Program-made: the position numbers and the translations under genes | In this document: positions 16,708 to 24,247 of the stretch, one piece after another | How the letters are laid out: every line of letters starts with the position of its first letter | How positions within the stretch are numbered: the stretch's first letter is position 1 | Notes under the pieces: model-generated | The model's database searches: none | What the model saw: only the letters and a program-made list of their open reading frames with translations | What the model was told of the DNA's origin: nothing | From: CAZFER01 sp964517495 | GTDB lineage: Bacteria; Hinthialibacterota; Hinthialibacteria; Hinthialibacterales; Hinthialibacteraceae | Direction of reading: 5' to 3' | Length of the DNA: 64,000 nt | Assembly: GCA_964517495.1 (NCBI GenBank) | Contig: CAZFER010000028.1 | Location: 1 to 64,000 of the forward strand

Positions 16708-17967
16708 ATGAAGAGAGCATTGATTTGTTTGGCAGGTGTTTTATTACTGGCATCTGTCACGAGTGTACAGGCACAAGAGACGACCATTGTGTTCCAACAG
16801 GGTGTACATGGTTATGAGGGTCTTAGTGACTTGTTCGTCCGCAGTGGTGGACCCGACAATAATTTCGAAGGCCGTGCTGAATGGGAATGGGACGGTGAAG
16901 ACGGTGGAGTGAACTTTGCATTGTTGTGGTTCCAAGACATCATCGGAACCGGTGAAAATCAAATTCCACCTGAAGCTGAAATCATTCAAGCTGAACTGCA
17001 AACCTATATCTCCAACAGTGGAAGCAGCAGCCAATTTTCAACCATTTATAGTCTGTTGGTGGATTGGGATCCTGATACAGTAACGTATAATTCCATTTTT
17101 GGTGGTGAACCCGTTGCTGGCACTCATTTCGCTGCAGAGCCTTCCCTGCAAGTATTTCATGATAGCGCAGGAAATCCATGGTTCGCTGATTTAACGGCAC
17201 ACATTCAAGCATTTGTTGACGGAATGGATAACAAAGGTTTCGTCATTGTTCCTGATGTATTGCACACCAACGGTTTTGGCCATGTCGCTTCTGAAGCCGG
17301 AGAATTAGGTGCTACATCATTAACCGTCGAAACACCCGGTAAAACGTATAACTTCGAGCTCGGGAAAGACGGATACGAAGGATTACAAGATGCCTGGATC
17401 GGTAACGAAGACGAAGATTTCATCACCCCGTTCGGTGAAGATATTATTATGGATATCGACAACAATGCCGTTGATGATGTTCGATTCGGACTTATTCGTT
17501 TTGATGATATTTTTGGTGATGGTCCTAACCAAATTCCCACGGGAACCGAAATTACTTCCGCTCAACTCAAAGTTGTGATTGTGGATACCGGCAGCAATCC
17601 CATGGTCCGGGAAATTCTTCCTCATACAGCAGAATTCCAAGGTATTCAAATCAATACGTTCTTCGATGAAAAAACCGTCACGTTTGAAAATTTCGTTGAT
17701 GACGGCTTTTTCCCACAAATTGACGTTGAAGTGGGTGCCGAGGTTGTGGCTGAAATTGATGGTGGACTCGCCGGTGCTCAAGAAGTTGATGTCACCAGCA
17801 GTGTCCAAAAATGGTCCGATGGTGAACTGGAAAATTACGGCTGGATTTTAGAACCCGGTGGAAGTGGTGGCGTGAATATGATCGCTAAAGAAGCCGCTTT
17901 TCACACACCAAAATTGGTGGTCACATACACCGGTGGAACCAGCGTGGAAGATTACCAACTCTATTAA
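16708..17967 (+). CDS. Secreted protein with two DNRLRE-type domains and C-terminal TSVEDYQLY tag
   Basis: A signal peptide (residues 1-23, ending SVQA) is followed by two halves that each start with a QGVHGYEGLSD/KDGYEGLQDAW pattern. Each half continues with strands typical of DNRLRE/CBM96-like domains: FALLWFQDI and IIQAELQTYI in the first, FGLIRFDDI and ITSAQLKVVI in the second. The second half ends in WILEPGG, then PKLVVTYTG. These are beta-sandwich modules of surface proteins; alginate or glycan binding is known for some CBM96 members. The last nine residues, TSVEDYQLY, resemble the tails of two other exported proteins here. AAGGAG lies upstream of the start. A terminator follows, before the second pseudopilin gene. 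Confidence 0.78.
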   Translation: MKRALICLAGVLLLASVTSVQAQETTIVFQQGVHGYEGLSDLFVRSGGPDNNFEGRAEWEWDGEDGGVNFALLWFQDIIGTGENQIPPEAEIIQAELQTYISNSGSSSQFSTIYSLLVDWDPDTVTYNSIFGGEPVAGTHFAAEPSLQVFHDSAGNPWFADLTAHIQAFVDGMDNKGFVIVPDVLHTNGFGHVASEAGELGATSLTVETPGKTYNFELGKDGYEGLQDAWIGNEDEDFITPFGEDIIMDIDNNAVDDVRFGLIRFDDIFGDGPNQIPTGTEITSAQLKVVIVDTGSNPMVREILPHTAEFQGIQINTFFDEKTVTFENFVDDGFFPQIDVEVGAEVVAEIDGGLAGAQEVDVTSSVQKWSDGELENYGWILEPGGSGGVNMIAKEAAFHTPKLVVTYTGGTSVEDYQLY

Positions 17968-18002
17968 TCCATAATATCTTGAGCACTTTAAATTGAAATT
18001 CA

Positions 18003-18038
18003 GTCACTGGGCAATCATAAGTTGCCCAGTGACATTTT
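18003..18038 (+). terminator. Rho-independent terminator after the DNRLRE gene
   Basis: A perfect 12-bp stem is formed by GTCACTGGGCAA (18003-18014) and TTGCCCAGTGAC (18022-18033), followed by ATTTTG. It separates the DNRLRE gene from the downstream pseudopilin gene. Confidence 0.8.
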
Positions 18039-18090
18039 GCCTTGAAATAATAAGTGCAATGGAATGGTAATAAAAAATGAGGAGTACAAA

Positions 18091-18672
18091 ATGAATAATA
18101 AACTCGCTTTTACCTTGATTGAATTGCTTATCGTTGTAGCCATTATCGGGATATTAGCCGCGATTGCAGTCCCCAACTTTCTTAATGCCCAATTACGAGC
18201 AAAAATCTCCCGTGTCCATGCCGACCAACGCTCCGTAGCAACCGCCTTGGAACAATACATGTTGGATTGGAATAGTTATGTTGAAGACCATGACTATCCT
18301 TCAACTCAAAGTCAACGAGGATTATTTCGTTTAACATCCCCAATGCCTTATATGTCAACATTGCCGTTGGATCCTTTCCCTTCCCGTAAAGAACAAGCCA
18401 GCGAAGGAAATCCCCACTATGAATTCGGATCTGGAAATGCCAGCACTCCCGGCAAACAATGGCCAGCTCAAGCGTATGTCATGATTTCGCCTGGTCCAAA
18501 CATGGATGAAGAAGTATCTGGAAACGATGGTTTTCCCTTCACAACACTCATTAAGAGTTTTGATGTATCAAACGGTCTTAAAAGCGATGGTGATATCGTC
18601 CGCTTAGGGGGAAATTACAACGGTGGGTTCATCATCATTGACGGTAAACAAATTGGATATTCGCGCCGCTAA
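18091..18672 (+). CDS. GspG-like orphan pseudopilin with Ala at the -1 cleavage position
   Basis: The leader MNNKLA runs into FTLIELLIVVAIIGILAAIA, then VPNFLNAQLRAKI, the class III prepilin signature. The residue before the scissile bond is Ala rather than the nearly invariant Gly, which may slow or block prepilin peptidase. The start at 18091 is preferred because GGAG lies seven to eight bases upstream and gives a 6-residue leader. The C terminus has SPGPNMDEEVSG, FDVSNGLKSDGDIV and GGNYNGG, parallel to the pseudopilin at 2712. It lies between two exported proteins that carry the TSxxDW-type tail, after a terminator, so it is probably its own transcript. Confidence 0.87.
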   Translation: MNNKLAFTLIELLIVVAIIGILAAIAVPNFLNAQLRAKISRVHADQRSVATALEQYMLDWNSYVEDHDYPSTQSQRGLFRLTSPMPYMSTLPLDPFPSRKEQASEGNPHYEFGSGNASTPGKQWPAQAYVMISPGPNMDEEVSGNDGFPFTTLIKSFDVSNGLKSDGDIVRLGGNYNGGFIIIDGKQIGYSRR

Positions 18673-18693
18673 TTAATGTTTATATATCTAACT

Positions 18694-18726
18694 CAAAAAA
18701 GCGGGGTTTTAATGCCTCGCTTTTTC
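18694..18726. terminator. Bidirectional terminator between convergent genes
   Basis: AAAAAGCGGGG (18696-18706) pairs with CCTCGCTTTTT (18715-18725) with one G-T pair. The A-run on one side and T-run on the other serve both the pseudopilin (+) and the FG-GAP gene (-). Confidence 0.85.
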
Positions 18727-18730
18727 AACT

Positions 18731-21628
18731 TCAATGTATCAACCAATCCGCAATCGATGTATTCGGATCAGATAGAAAAATAGAGGCAAAGGGTTTCGTC
18801 TCACTAACCACCGCTAAATCCATCCAGCCATCACCATTAAAATCACCATGAGCAATATTTCGAGGCGTATTGGAAGATTCCAGCAAAGTGGGTTGAGCAT
18901 TAATTCCCCCCTGGTGGATTGTCAAGAATTGTTCTGATAAATTGATCGAAATAAGTTCATCTCGTTGATCCCGGTTTAGATCGCCGATATCGAGATCAAA
19001 CCATTCCTGTTCAAGATCTAACACTTTAAGTGAATTTAACCCAGCATTGCCATCACTATATATAAAGGTTACTTTCGGTTCAACCCAGTCATAAATCACA
19101 ACATCTCCAAAACCATCCCCATCAAAATCTCCCGTTCTGATTTGATTGGCGATTGTATCTGTTCTCACCCCACCAAGAGGAAATAAAAACGAACCTTGAA
19201 TGATCTGGTAAACGTTCAGTAATGGTGAACCTTTATAAAGCGCCAATAATTCCAACACACCATCCTGATCAGTATCCAAAAGGGCAATATCCTCGATATT
19301 CTGGCCAATATTCAATTGTTTGCCTCTGGCAAAAAATCCATCAGAGATTCCCTGAAAAATGGTCAACACTCCATCGAATTCCCCCAAGGTGAGGATATCC
19401 GGAATCCCATCGCCCGTATAATCTGCTACAATCAACCGCTTGGGACGCTCACCTAAAGGCAATTGCTGAAGCAACTCCACCTCATGGGTAGGAGAAAAAC
19501 CTATCACGCCCAATGCAGGCTCATCCCCTAAAACAACAGCGATCCTGGAACCACTCTCATGCTGAATCATTTTAGCCATATAAGGCCCCCCCACATTATC
19601 CCATCGGGTTATCGTGAGATTAAACATGCTTGAATCAACCTCCACAAAAACGATCACATCCTGGAGCTCAGAAAACAAGAAAAGTTCATCTTTCTGGTCT
19701 CCATCCAAATCGGTCAATAATAGATCATCAAATGATGCTTCCAATTCGAATACGTCATGGCGTGTGAATCCTTGCAAGGGAACACCTGGCAAAGGCGTTG
19801 ACGTTGGCAACATTGTGGGAGATGGCTCCAACGTTGGACTTGGCGTAAAAGTAGGGGTAAACGAAAACGTCGGTGTCGGCGTGGAAGTCGGAGACGGCAC
19901 TGGCGTTAAAACCGGTGTGGGAGACGGTTGAGACGGTGTATCAGAAGGCGATGGTGTATGAGTGGGTACCCGTGTTGGTGTATAGGTAGGAGTTGGAGTT
20001 CGTGTAAAAGTTGGTGTATGGGTTAAGGTTGGCGTGGGAGTTAAAGTATAGGTTAATGTTGGTGTCGATGTATTAGTTGATGTTGGCGTCAAGGTGGGTG
20101 TGAATGTCAAAGTTGGCGTAAACGTAAAGGTAGAAGTGGCGGTAGAAGCCTGGGTGGGCATGGGCGTGATCGTGAATGTTGGCGTAAACGTCAACGTTGG
20201 TGTAGAAGTGGAGGTGGGCTCTGGAGTAAAACTATGAGTGGGCGTGGGGGTATTGGTTGGTACGGGAGTATCCGTATGCGTTGGAGTAGTCGTCGCCGTC
20301 GGTGTTTGTGTTTCTGTGGGTGTATAGGGGAAGGTTGGCGTGGGGGTTGGTTGGGAAGTTGGAGTTGCCGTAACTAACCTTTCATCCTGTAACATCACTC
20401 CTATTTTATCCCCACTTCCAATTGTAAATAAATATTTTTCCAAAAATACTAAATCTTTCAAATTATCCCCATTCAAATCCACCCATTCCATATCATCTAC
20501 AACCATGTTTGTATTATGATGGATCAAACTATTTAAAAGAAATTCCCCATCCTTTATTTTATAAACTTTAATACCTATAGTCTTGTCTATATCGCCTAAC
20601 ATTGGAACAATAAGACCGTAATCAGCATTTCCGGTATCTTCAAAAATCTTTATATCAAACGAGTTGGTCCCTATAGCCATGCTTTTTTCTTGTGAATATT
20701 CGAATGGAGATATCTGTTTGAAATAATATATTCTTGAGTCATAGGGTGGATCAAATGAAATACTGTTGGGTGAATCATGGATAATCAAATCATAGCCCGA
20801 GGCAGCATAGGATTTAACAAATTCAACATTTAATGGTTGTTCGATGTTAATAAAGTTTTGCTGTTCAAATTCTCCCTGGCCATCTCCTTTAAACAAATAG
20901 ACACCGCTTTGAACACCAGCGTTTGAAGTGAAAATTAAATCAAGAAAACCATCTCCATTCAAATCTCTTAAATAAACTTTGTTTACTGAAGAAATCCCTA
21001 TCTCCACGGTGAATTGTTCAAATGAATTCCCATCACGATTCAATATGAGGTATCGTTCACCGCCTACATATAGATTTGATATTAAATTAAAAAGAATATC
21101 CGGATTTTCATCATTATTTAAATCGCCAACCGCAAAAAAAGAGGAAACACTTTCCAACCGGCCTTCAAAAATGGTTCTCTTTTCAAAACTGTTATTATTC
21201 AAATCATTTCCATCAAATTGATTGATAAAGACGTATATCAAGTAAGTAGTAGAGGCTCGATATGGTGTCCGCACAGAAACCACTAAATCACTCAATCCAT
21301 CTTTATTTATATCTGTCGCTACAACTTGTCCGGGATTAGAGACTGGCATTATGATAGAATTATTCAAGGGATTATTAGGATCGAAATCAGGCAAGATGAT
21401 TAATTCCCCGTCTTGAGGTGCAATCATAATTAAATCGATTATTCCATTTGCATTTAAATCTGCGGTTTCAAGATCGGCCAAGAATAATATATTGGGAATG
21501 GGAATTTCAATCACTTCTTCAAAAAAAGGCCCGCGTGGATCGGGAACAAATCCCGGCTGAGCCAACGTGGTAATTTGTGAAATAAATAGAATCCCAATCA
21601 GTAATATAAAATAGCCAACCCTGTTCAA
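18731..21628 (-). CDS. Large secreted FG-GAP/VCBS repeat protein with Thr/Pro linker and C-terminal TSIADWLIH tag
   Basis: The protein has 965 residues. A signal peptide (1-23, ending TTLA) is followed by FG-GAP/VCBS repeats of the integrin alpha propeller kind (DLNANGIIDLI, DINKDGLSDLVV, DLNGDGFLDLIF). Residues about 418-612 are almost only Thr, Pro and Ser in TPT-type units, a stiff or glycosylated spacer. A second FG-GAP propeller follows (DLDGDQKDELFLF, DFDGDGFGDVVIY, DFNGDGWMDLAVV). DxDxDG loops suggest calcium. The start is TTG: an in-frame TGA lies two codons upstream and GAGGTG eight bases before it, so no longer form exists. The last nine residues, TSIADWLIH, match the tails of two other exported proteins. 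It is probably a surface adhesion or binding protein. Confidence 0.8.
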   Translation of the reverse strand: MNRVGYFILLIGILFISQITTLAQPGFVPDPRGPFFEEVIEIPIPNILFLADLETADLNANGIIDLIMIAPQDGELIILPDFDPNNPLNNSIIMPVSNPGQVVATDINKDGLSDLVVSVRTPYRASTTYLIYVFINQFDGNDLNNNSFEKRTIFEGRLESVSSFFAVGDLNNDENPDILFNLISNLYVGGERYLILNRDGNSFEQFTVEIGISSVNKVYLRDLNGDGFLDLIFTSNAGVQSGVYLFKGDGQGEFEQQNFINIEQPLNVEFVKSYAASGYDLIIHDSPNSISFDPPYDSRIYYFKQISPFEYSQEKSMAIGTNSFDIKIFEDTGNADYGLIVPMLGDIDKTIGIKVYKIKDGEFLLNSLIHHNTNMVVDDMEWVDLNGDNLKDLVFLEKYLFTIGSGDKIGVMLQDERLVTATPTSQPTPTPTFPYTPTETQTPTATTTPTHTDTPVPTNTPTPTHSFTPEPTSTSTPTLTFTPTFTITPMPTQASTATSTFTFTPTLTFTPTLTPTSTNTSTPTLTYTLTPTPTLTHTPTFTRTPTPTYTPTRVPTHTPSPSDTPSQPSPTPVLTPVPSPTSTPTPTFSFTPTFTPSPTLEPSPTMLPTSTPLPGVPLQGFTRHDVFELEASFDDLLLTDLDGDQKDELFLFSELQDVIVFVEVDSSMFNLTITRWDNVGGPYMAKMIQHESGSRIAVVLGDEPALGVIGFSPTHEVELLQQLPLGERPKRLIVADYTGDGIPDILTLGEFDGVLTIFQGISDGFFARGKQLNIGQNIEDIALLDTDQDGVLELLALYKGSPLLNVYQIIQGSFLFPLGGVRTDTIANQIRTGDFDGDGFGDVVIYDWVEPKVTFIYSDGNAGLNSLKVLDLEQEWFDLDIGDLNRDQRDELISINLSEQFLTIHQGGINAQPTLLESSNTPRNIAHGDFNGDGWMDLAVVSETKPFASIFLSDPNTSIADWLIH
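19795..20375 (-). repeat. In-frame Thr/Pro-coding imperfect tandem repeat
   Basis: About 580 bases of degenerate 6- to 12-base units encode TPT/TFTPT-type repeats inside the FG-GAP gene. Codon choice varies between units, so the repeat appears kept for its protein and is not a recent DNA expansion. Confidence 0.8.
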
Positions 21629-21728
21629 CGTTCATTCACCTCTATAGTTCTATATAACGAAAGAAAATTTGTATTGCATCAGCCATATAAAGTAGAAATG
21701 GAGTAGAAACATACAACCGGACCCACTA

Positions 21729-21852
21729 TTCCACCCCCAATAAAATGGGGGAGATTAGGAGGGGGTTATTGGATTTACTCAACGTTTTCTTATCAACCCT
21801 CCCCCCAGCCCCTCCCAGTCTTGGAAGGGAAATGGTGCTTCAAACGGCTGAC
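21729..21852. repeat. Composite of two interspersed repeat families in a 387-base gap
   Basis: The gap 21629-22015 holds no gene. Bases 21729-21770 are family B (compare 601-642, reverse complement): CCCCCAATAAAATGGGGG, then a TTAGGAGGGGGTTA stretch. Bases 21811-21852, read in reverse, are family A: GTCAGCCGTTTGAAG, CCATT, then CTTCCAAGACTGGGA, matching 44759-44800. Confidence 0.6.
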
Positions 21853-22015
21853 CACTTACGAGAATATATTCGCATAAAATCGTGAAAAGTATATCACAAT
21901 TTTTCTGGAGTCGAGATTAAAATTATGGTACCTCACCTCCAAATTTGGCCTGTAACGAATGAATGGTATAATGGAAAAACATGGAACACCATTCCTTCAA
22001 AGGGGGCACGATGCG

Positions 22016-22756
22016 ATGTATTTAATATTCGCACTTCTCATGTTTACCCAGGTCAACACAACCACTGGCTATGATCCCCGCAATGTGGATGTACCCTATC
22101 TGACCACCATGATCGAACAAGGCGATGGCGCCCGCATTTCCCTGCTTTACCGGGCGGTTCATTGGGGGCCTTCAACGGCATCCGCTACTCAGGCGCTGAA
22201 AATGTCCATGAACAATTTTAAGCCTCAAATGGGTGTCCTTGAAACCAACGTTCAACTCAAAATTGGACGCGATACGATCGATCCTGGTCGCTATTATTTG
22301 GGAATCGTCAAGCAACAACCCCAGGATCAATGGATATTCATGATCTCCGATGAGCAGCGCAGCATTTCACGCCAACAACTCCATCTTAACACCGAAGAAG
22401 AACAGGTTCGCCATTTATCCTTTGTCTTTCGTCCGGGTGTGACAAATCGGGACTTTATCTTTTCCTTCCTCTACGGTAACCTATCGACTTCGTTCCGTTG
22501 GACGATCACAGGCGTACCCGCTCGATTAATGGAACAACAAAAGGGATCAAACGCTCATTCCCGCTTTAACTTGCAAGCCGAAGAGCGCTTGGGCGCGTTT
22601 TCGGTTAACGGTTCAAAAGCCGCGAATTCGACCATATCACCGGCCACCAAAACCCATGCAAGTGGAAATGGAGGATCAAACACGTCCCCTAACAAGAAAA
22701 AGGCAGGAAGCGGCGCTTTTCGTAAAATTTTTGAGCAGAAAAAGGATGAGAATTAA
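22016..22756 (+). CDS. Exported hypothetical, weakly DUF2911-like
   Basis: The start at 22016 gives a hydrophobic N terminus (MYLIFALLMFTQVNTTTG) that can serve as a signal peptide, behind a G-rich AAAGGGGG; an in-frame ATG at 21959 would bury it. The middle (VQLKIGRDTIDPGRYYLGIV, then QWIFMISDEQ) recalls DUF2911 proteins, where a 'measure-and-hold' beta domain shows a similar order, but the match is loose. The tail from about residue 185 is low-complexity Ser/Asn/Lys-rich. The stop overlaps the next start by one base (TAATG), so the two are coupled. Function unknown. Confidence 0.55.
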   Translation: MYLIFALLMFTQVNTTTGYDPRNVDVPYLTTMIEQGDGARISLLYRAVHWGPSTASATQALKMSMNNFKPQMGVLETNVQLKIGRDTIDPGRYYLGIVKQQPQDQWIFMISDEQRSISRQQLHLNTEEEQVRHLSFVFRPGVTNRDFIFSFLYGNLSTSFRWTITGVPARLMEQQKGSNAHSRFNLQAEERLGAFSVNGSKAANSTISPATKTHASGNGGSNTSPNKKKAGSGAFRKIFEQKKDEN

Positions 22757-24084
22757 TGTCAAAAAAACAACCAAGCCAACGCCATAAAAAAGAAATCGCT
22801 GAACTTCAAGATTTAATCAAATCCAAAGAATATCAAACCGCACTTAAAGATATTGCCGATCGGGATACCACCGACCGCAATATTCCCGCATTCCATAATT
22901 TATTATTGAACAATCCTTCATTTCAAAATATTCTGTTTGATGTGTTTTTCATGTCGCAGGCCATATCATCCATCGAAAGACAAATAATGGCTAATTCATC
23001 CCTCTCTGGACAGGCACGGAATGATGAAGCCCTCTACGAACAGTTATTGCAAAACTTAACCCCTATGCTGAATCCCGATTTAATTATGCAAACTTTGGGC
23101 CATGCCATAAAAGAAACCAAAATCAAAAAAGACAGACGATTAATCTTTTGGGCTTTGGCTGAATTTTTGAATACGTTTGCTCAAAACCAATCCATTGATG
23201 ATTCACTGGTGGCGCGCTGTATTGTTATGGCATCATTTACCAGAACCTCCCAAGTCTTCAGCACTGTTCAGGAAATCATCACCACCAGTCCCCTTGCCGG
23301 CTTAACCTACAATGATTTTATGGACAAACCCCTCGACTTGGATAGCTGCGAACGAATTACGGGAGAACTTCTAAGTTTGAATCCTGATGTAGGCTTTTTA
23401 CTAACAACTCGCGCACTCGAACTTTTTGACCGGGTGAAAGAACCCTTTGGAATGCGCTTTTATAGAGTGCTCCATTATCCCTCCGCTTTCAGGGACACCA
23501 AATCCAATCTCATTCTAACTCCTGGCCAGGAACAAAAATCCCAAGAGGAGGAAGAAAGTGCACAGGAACGAAGTGAAAAAATGTTGGAGGCGGCTTTGAA
23601 AGATGTTTCCAACCACACCAATCACGGGCTGCTTCGTGAATTGCTGCAATCCATTCGTTCTGCCGCCTTTGGACAAGTTGAATTAAACCAAATCGAACAT
23701 ATACTCAACGCGGCGGTTTATGCCATGTTTATTCCCATCAGTGTTAATCCCTTCTTTCTAAAACTATACGATGACAGCGGAAAAAATTGGGATAAAATAA
23801 ATCCCGAAGAGGAAAAACACTTTATCCTCGACATTAAAGGTTCTCCTGATCAATCCTCCAATTATCGCCGCTATGCTGATCATCTCTATGAAAAGGAACA
23901 CTATGAAGGGGCTTTAATGACCTATCGTCATTCAGCTCAACTATTAGATGAACCTGATGAAACCATTGATCAACGTATTAAAGAGATCGAGGGCATGTTG
24001 GGTGAACCCCTTTATGAAAAAATGACAGAGGAACAGGATGATCAAAATGATATGAATAAAGAACCAGATAAAAATACGGAATAA
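22756..24084 (+). CDS. Hypothetical alpha-helical protein with TPR-like C terminus
   Basis: I do not recognise the family. The 442 residues are mostly helical and charged, with no signal peptide or membrane segment, so it should be cytoplasmic. Residues about 390-425 (YADHLYEKEHYEGALMTYRH) look like one tetratricopeptide unit. The C terminus is acidic. It is translationally coupled to the exported protein before it (TAATG). 163 A/T-rich bases separate it from ileS, and the ileS promoter lies in that gap. Confidence 0.7.
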   Translation: MSKKQPSQRHKKEIAELQDLIKSKEYQTALKDIADRDTTDRNIPAFHNLLLNNPSFQNILFDVFFMSQAISSIERQIMANSSLSGQARNDEALYEQLLQNLTPMLNPDLIMQTLGHAIKETKIKKDRRLIFWALAEFLNTFAQNQSIDDSLVARCIVMASFTRTSQVFSTVQEIITTSPLAGLTYNDFMDKPLDLDSCERITGELLSLNPDVGFLLTTRALELFDRVKEPFGMRFYRVLHYPSAFRDTKSNLILTPGQEQKSQEEEESAQERSEKMLEAALKDVSNHTNHGLLRELLQSIRSAAFGQVELNQIEHILNAAVYAMFIPISVNPFFLKLYDDSGKNWDKINPEEEKHFILDIKGSPDQSSNYRRYADHLYEKEHYEGALMTYRHSAQLLDEPDETIDQRIKEIEGMLGEPLYEKMTEEQDDQNDMNKEPDKNTE

Positions 24085-24146
24085 AGCGCTTAATTTATAG
24101 TATCTTTCTAATTTTATTCGGGTTATATATTAAGGTTTTCGATTCC

Positions 24147-24175
24147 TTGATATAAATGTTCATTCACTGTATACT
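24147..24175 (+). promoter_or_regulatory. Promoter of the ileS-lspA-lgt operon
   Basis: TTGATA (24147-24152), a 17-base spacer and TATACT (24170-24175) each match the sigma-70 consensus in five of six positions. The predicted start is about 65 bases before the ileS ATG. The leader is very A/T-rich and has no T-box-like structure that I can see. Confidence 0.65.
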
Positions 24176-24247
24176 ATTTTTTCTATCGATTTTTGGTTTT
24201 CACTTAACATCAAATCTAAATAATATAAGTTAATATAAGAAAAAACA

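Noticed and set aside
19795..20375. Long repetitive tract that might be a CRISPR array or minisatellite
   Set aside because: It is in frame inside the FG-GAP gene and encodes a Thr/Pro linker. Units are irregular, and there are no unique spacers between constant repeats. The + strand frame rich in Gly and Val across it is a shadow.
24085..24247. T-box or other riboswitch before ileS
   Set aside because: The leader is only about 65 bases after the predicted start, very A/T-rich, and shows neither the T-box sequence nor a specifier stem.
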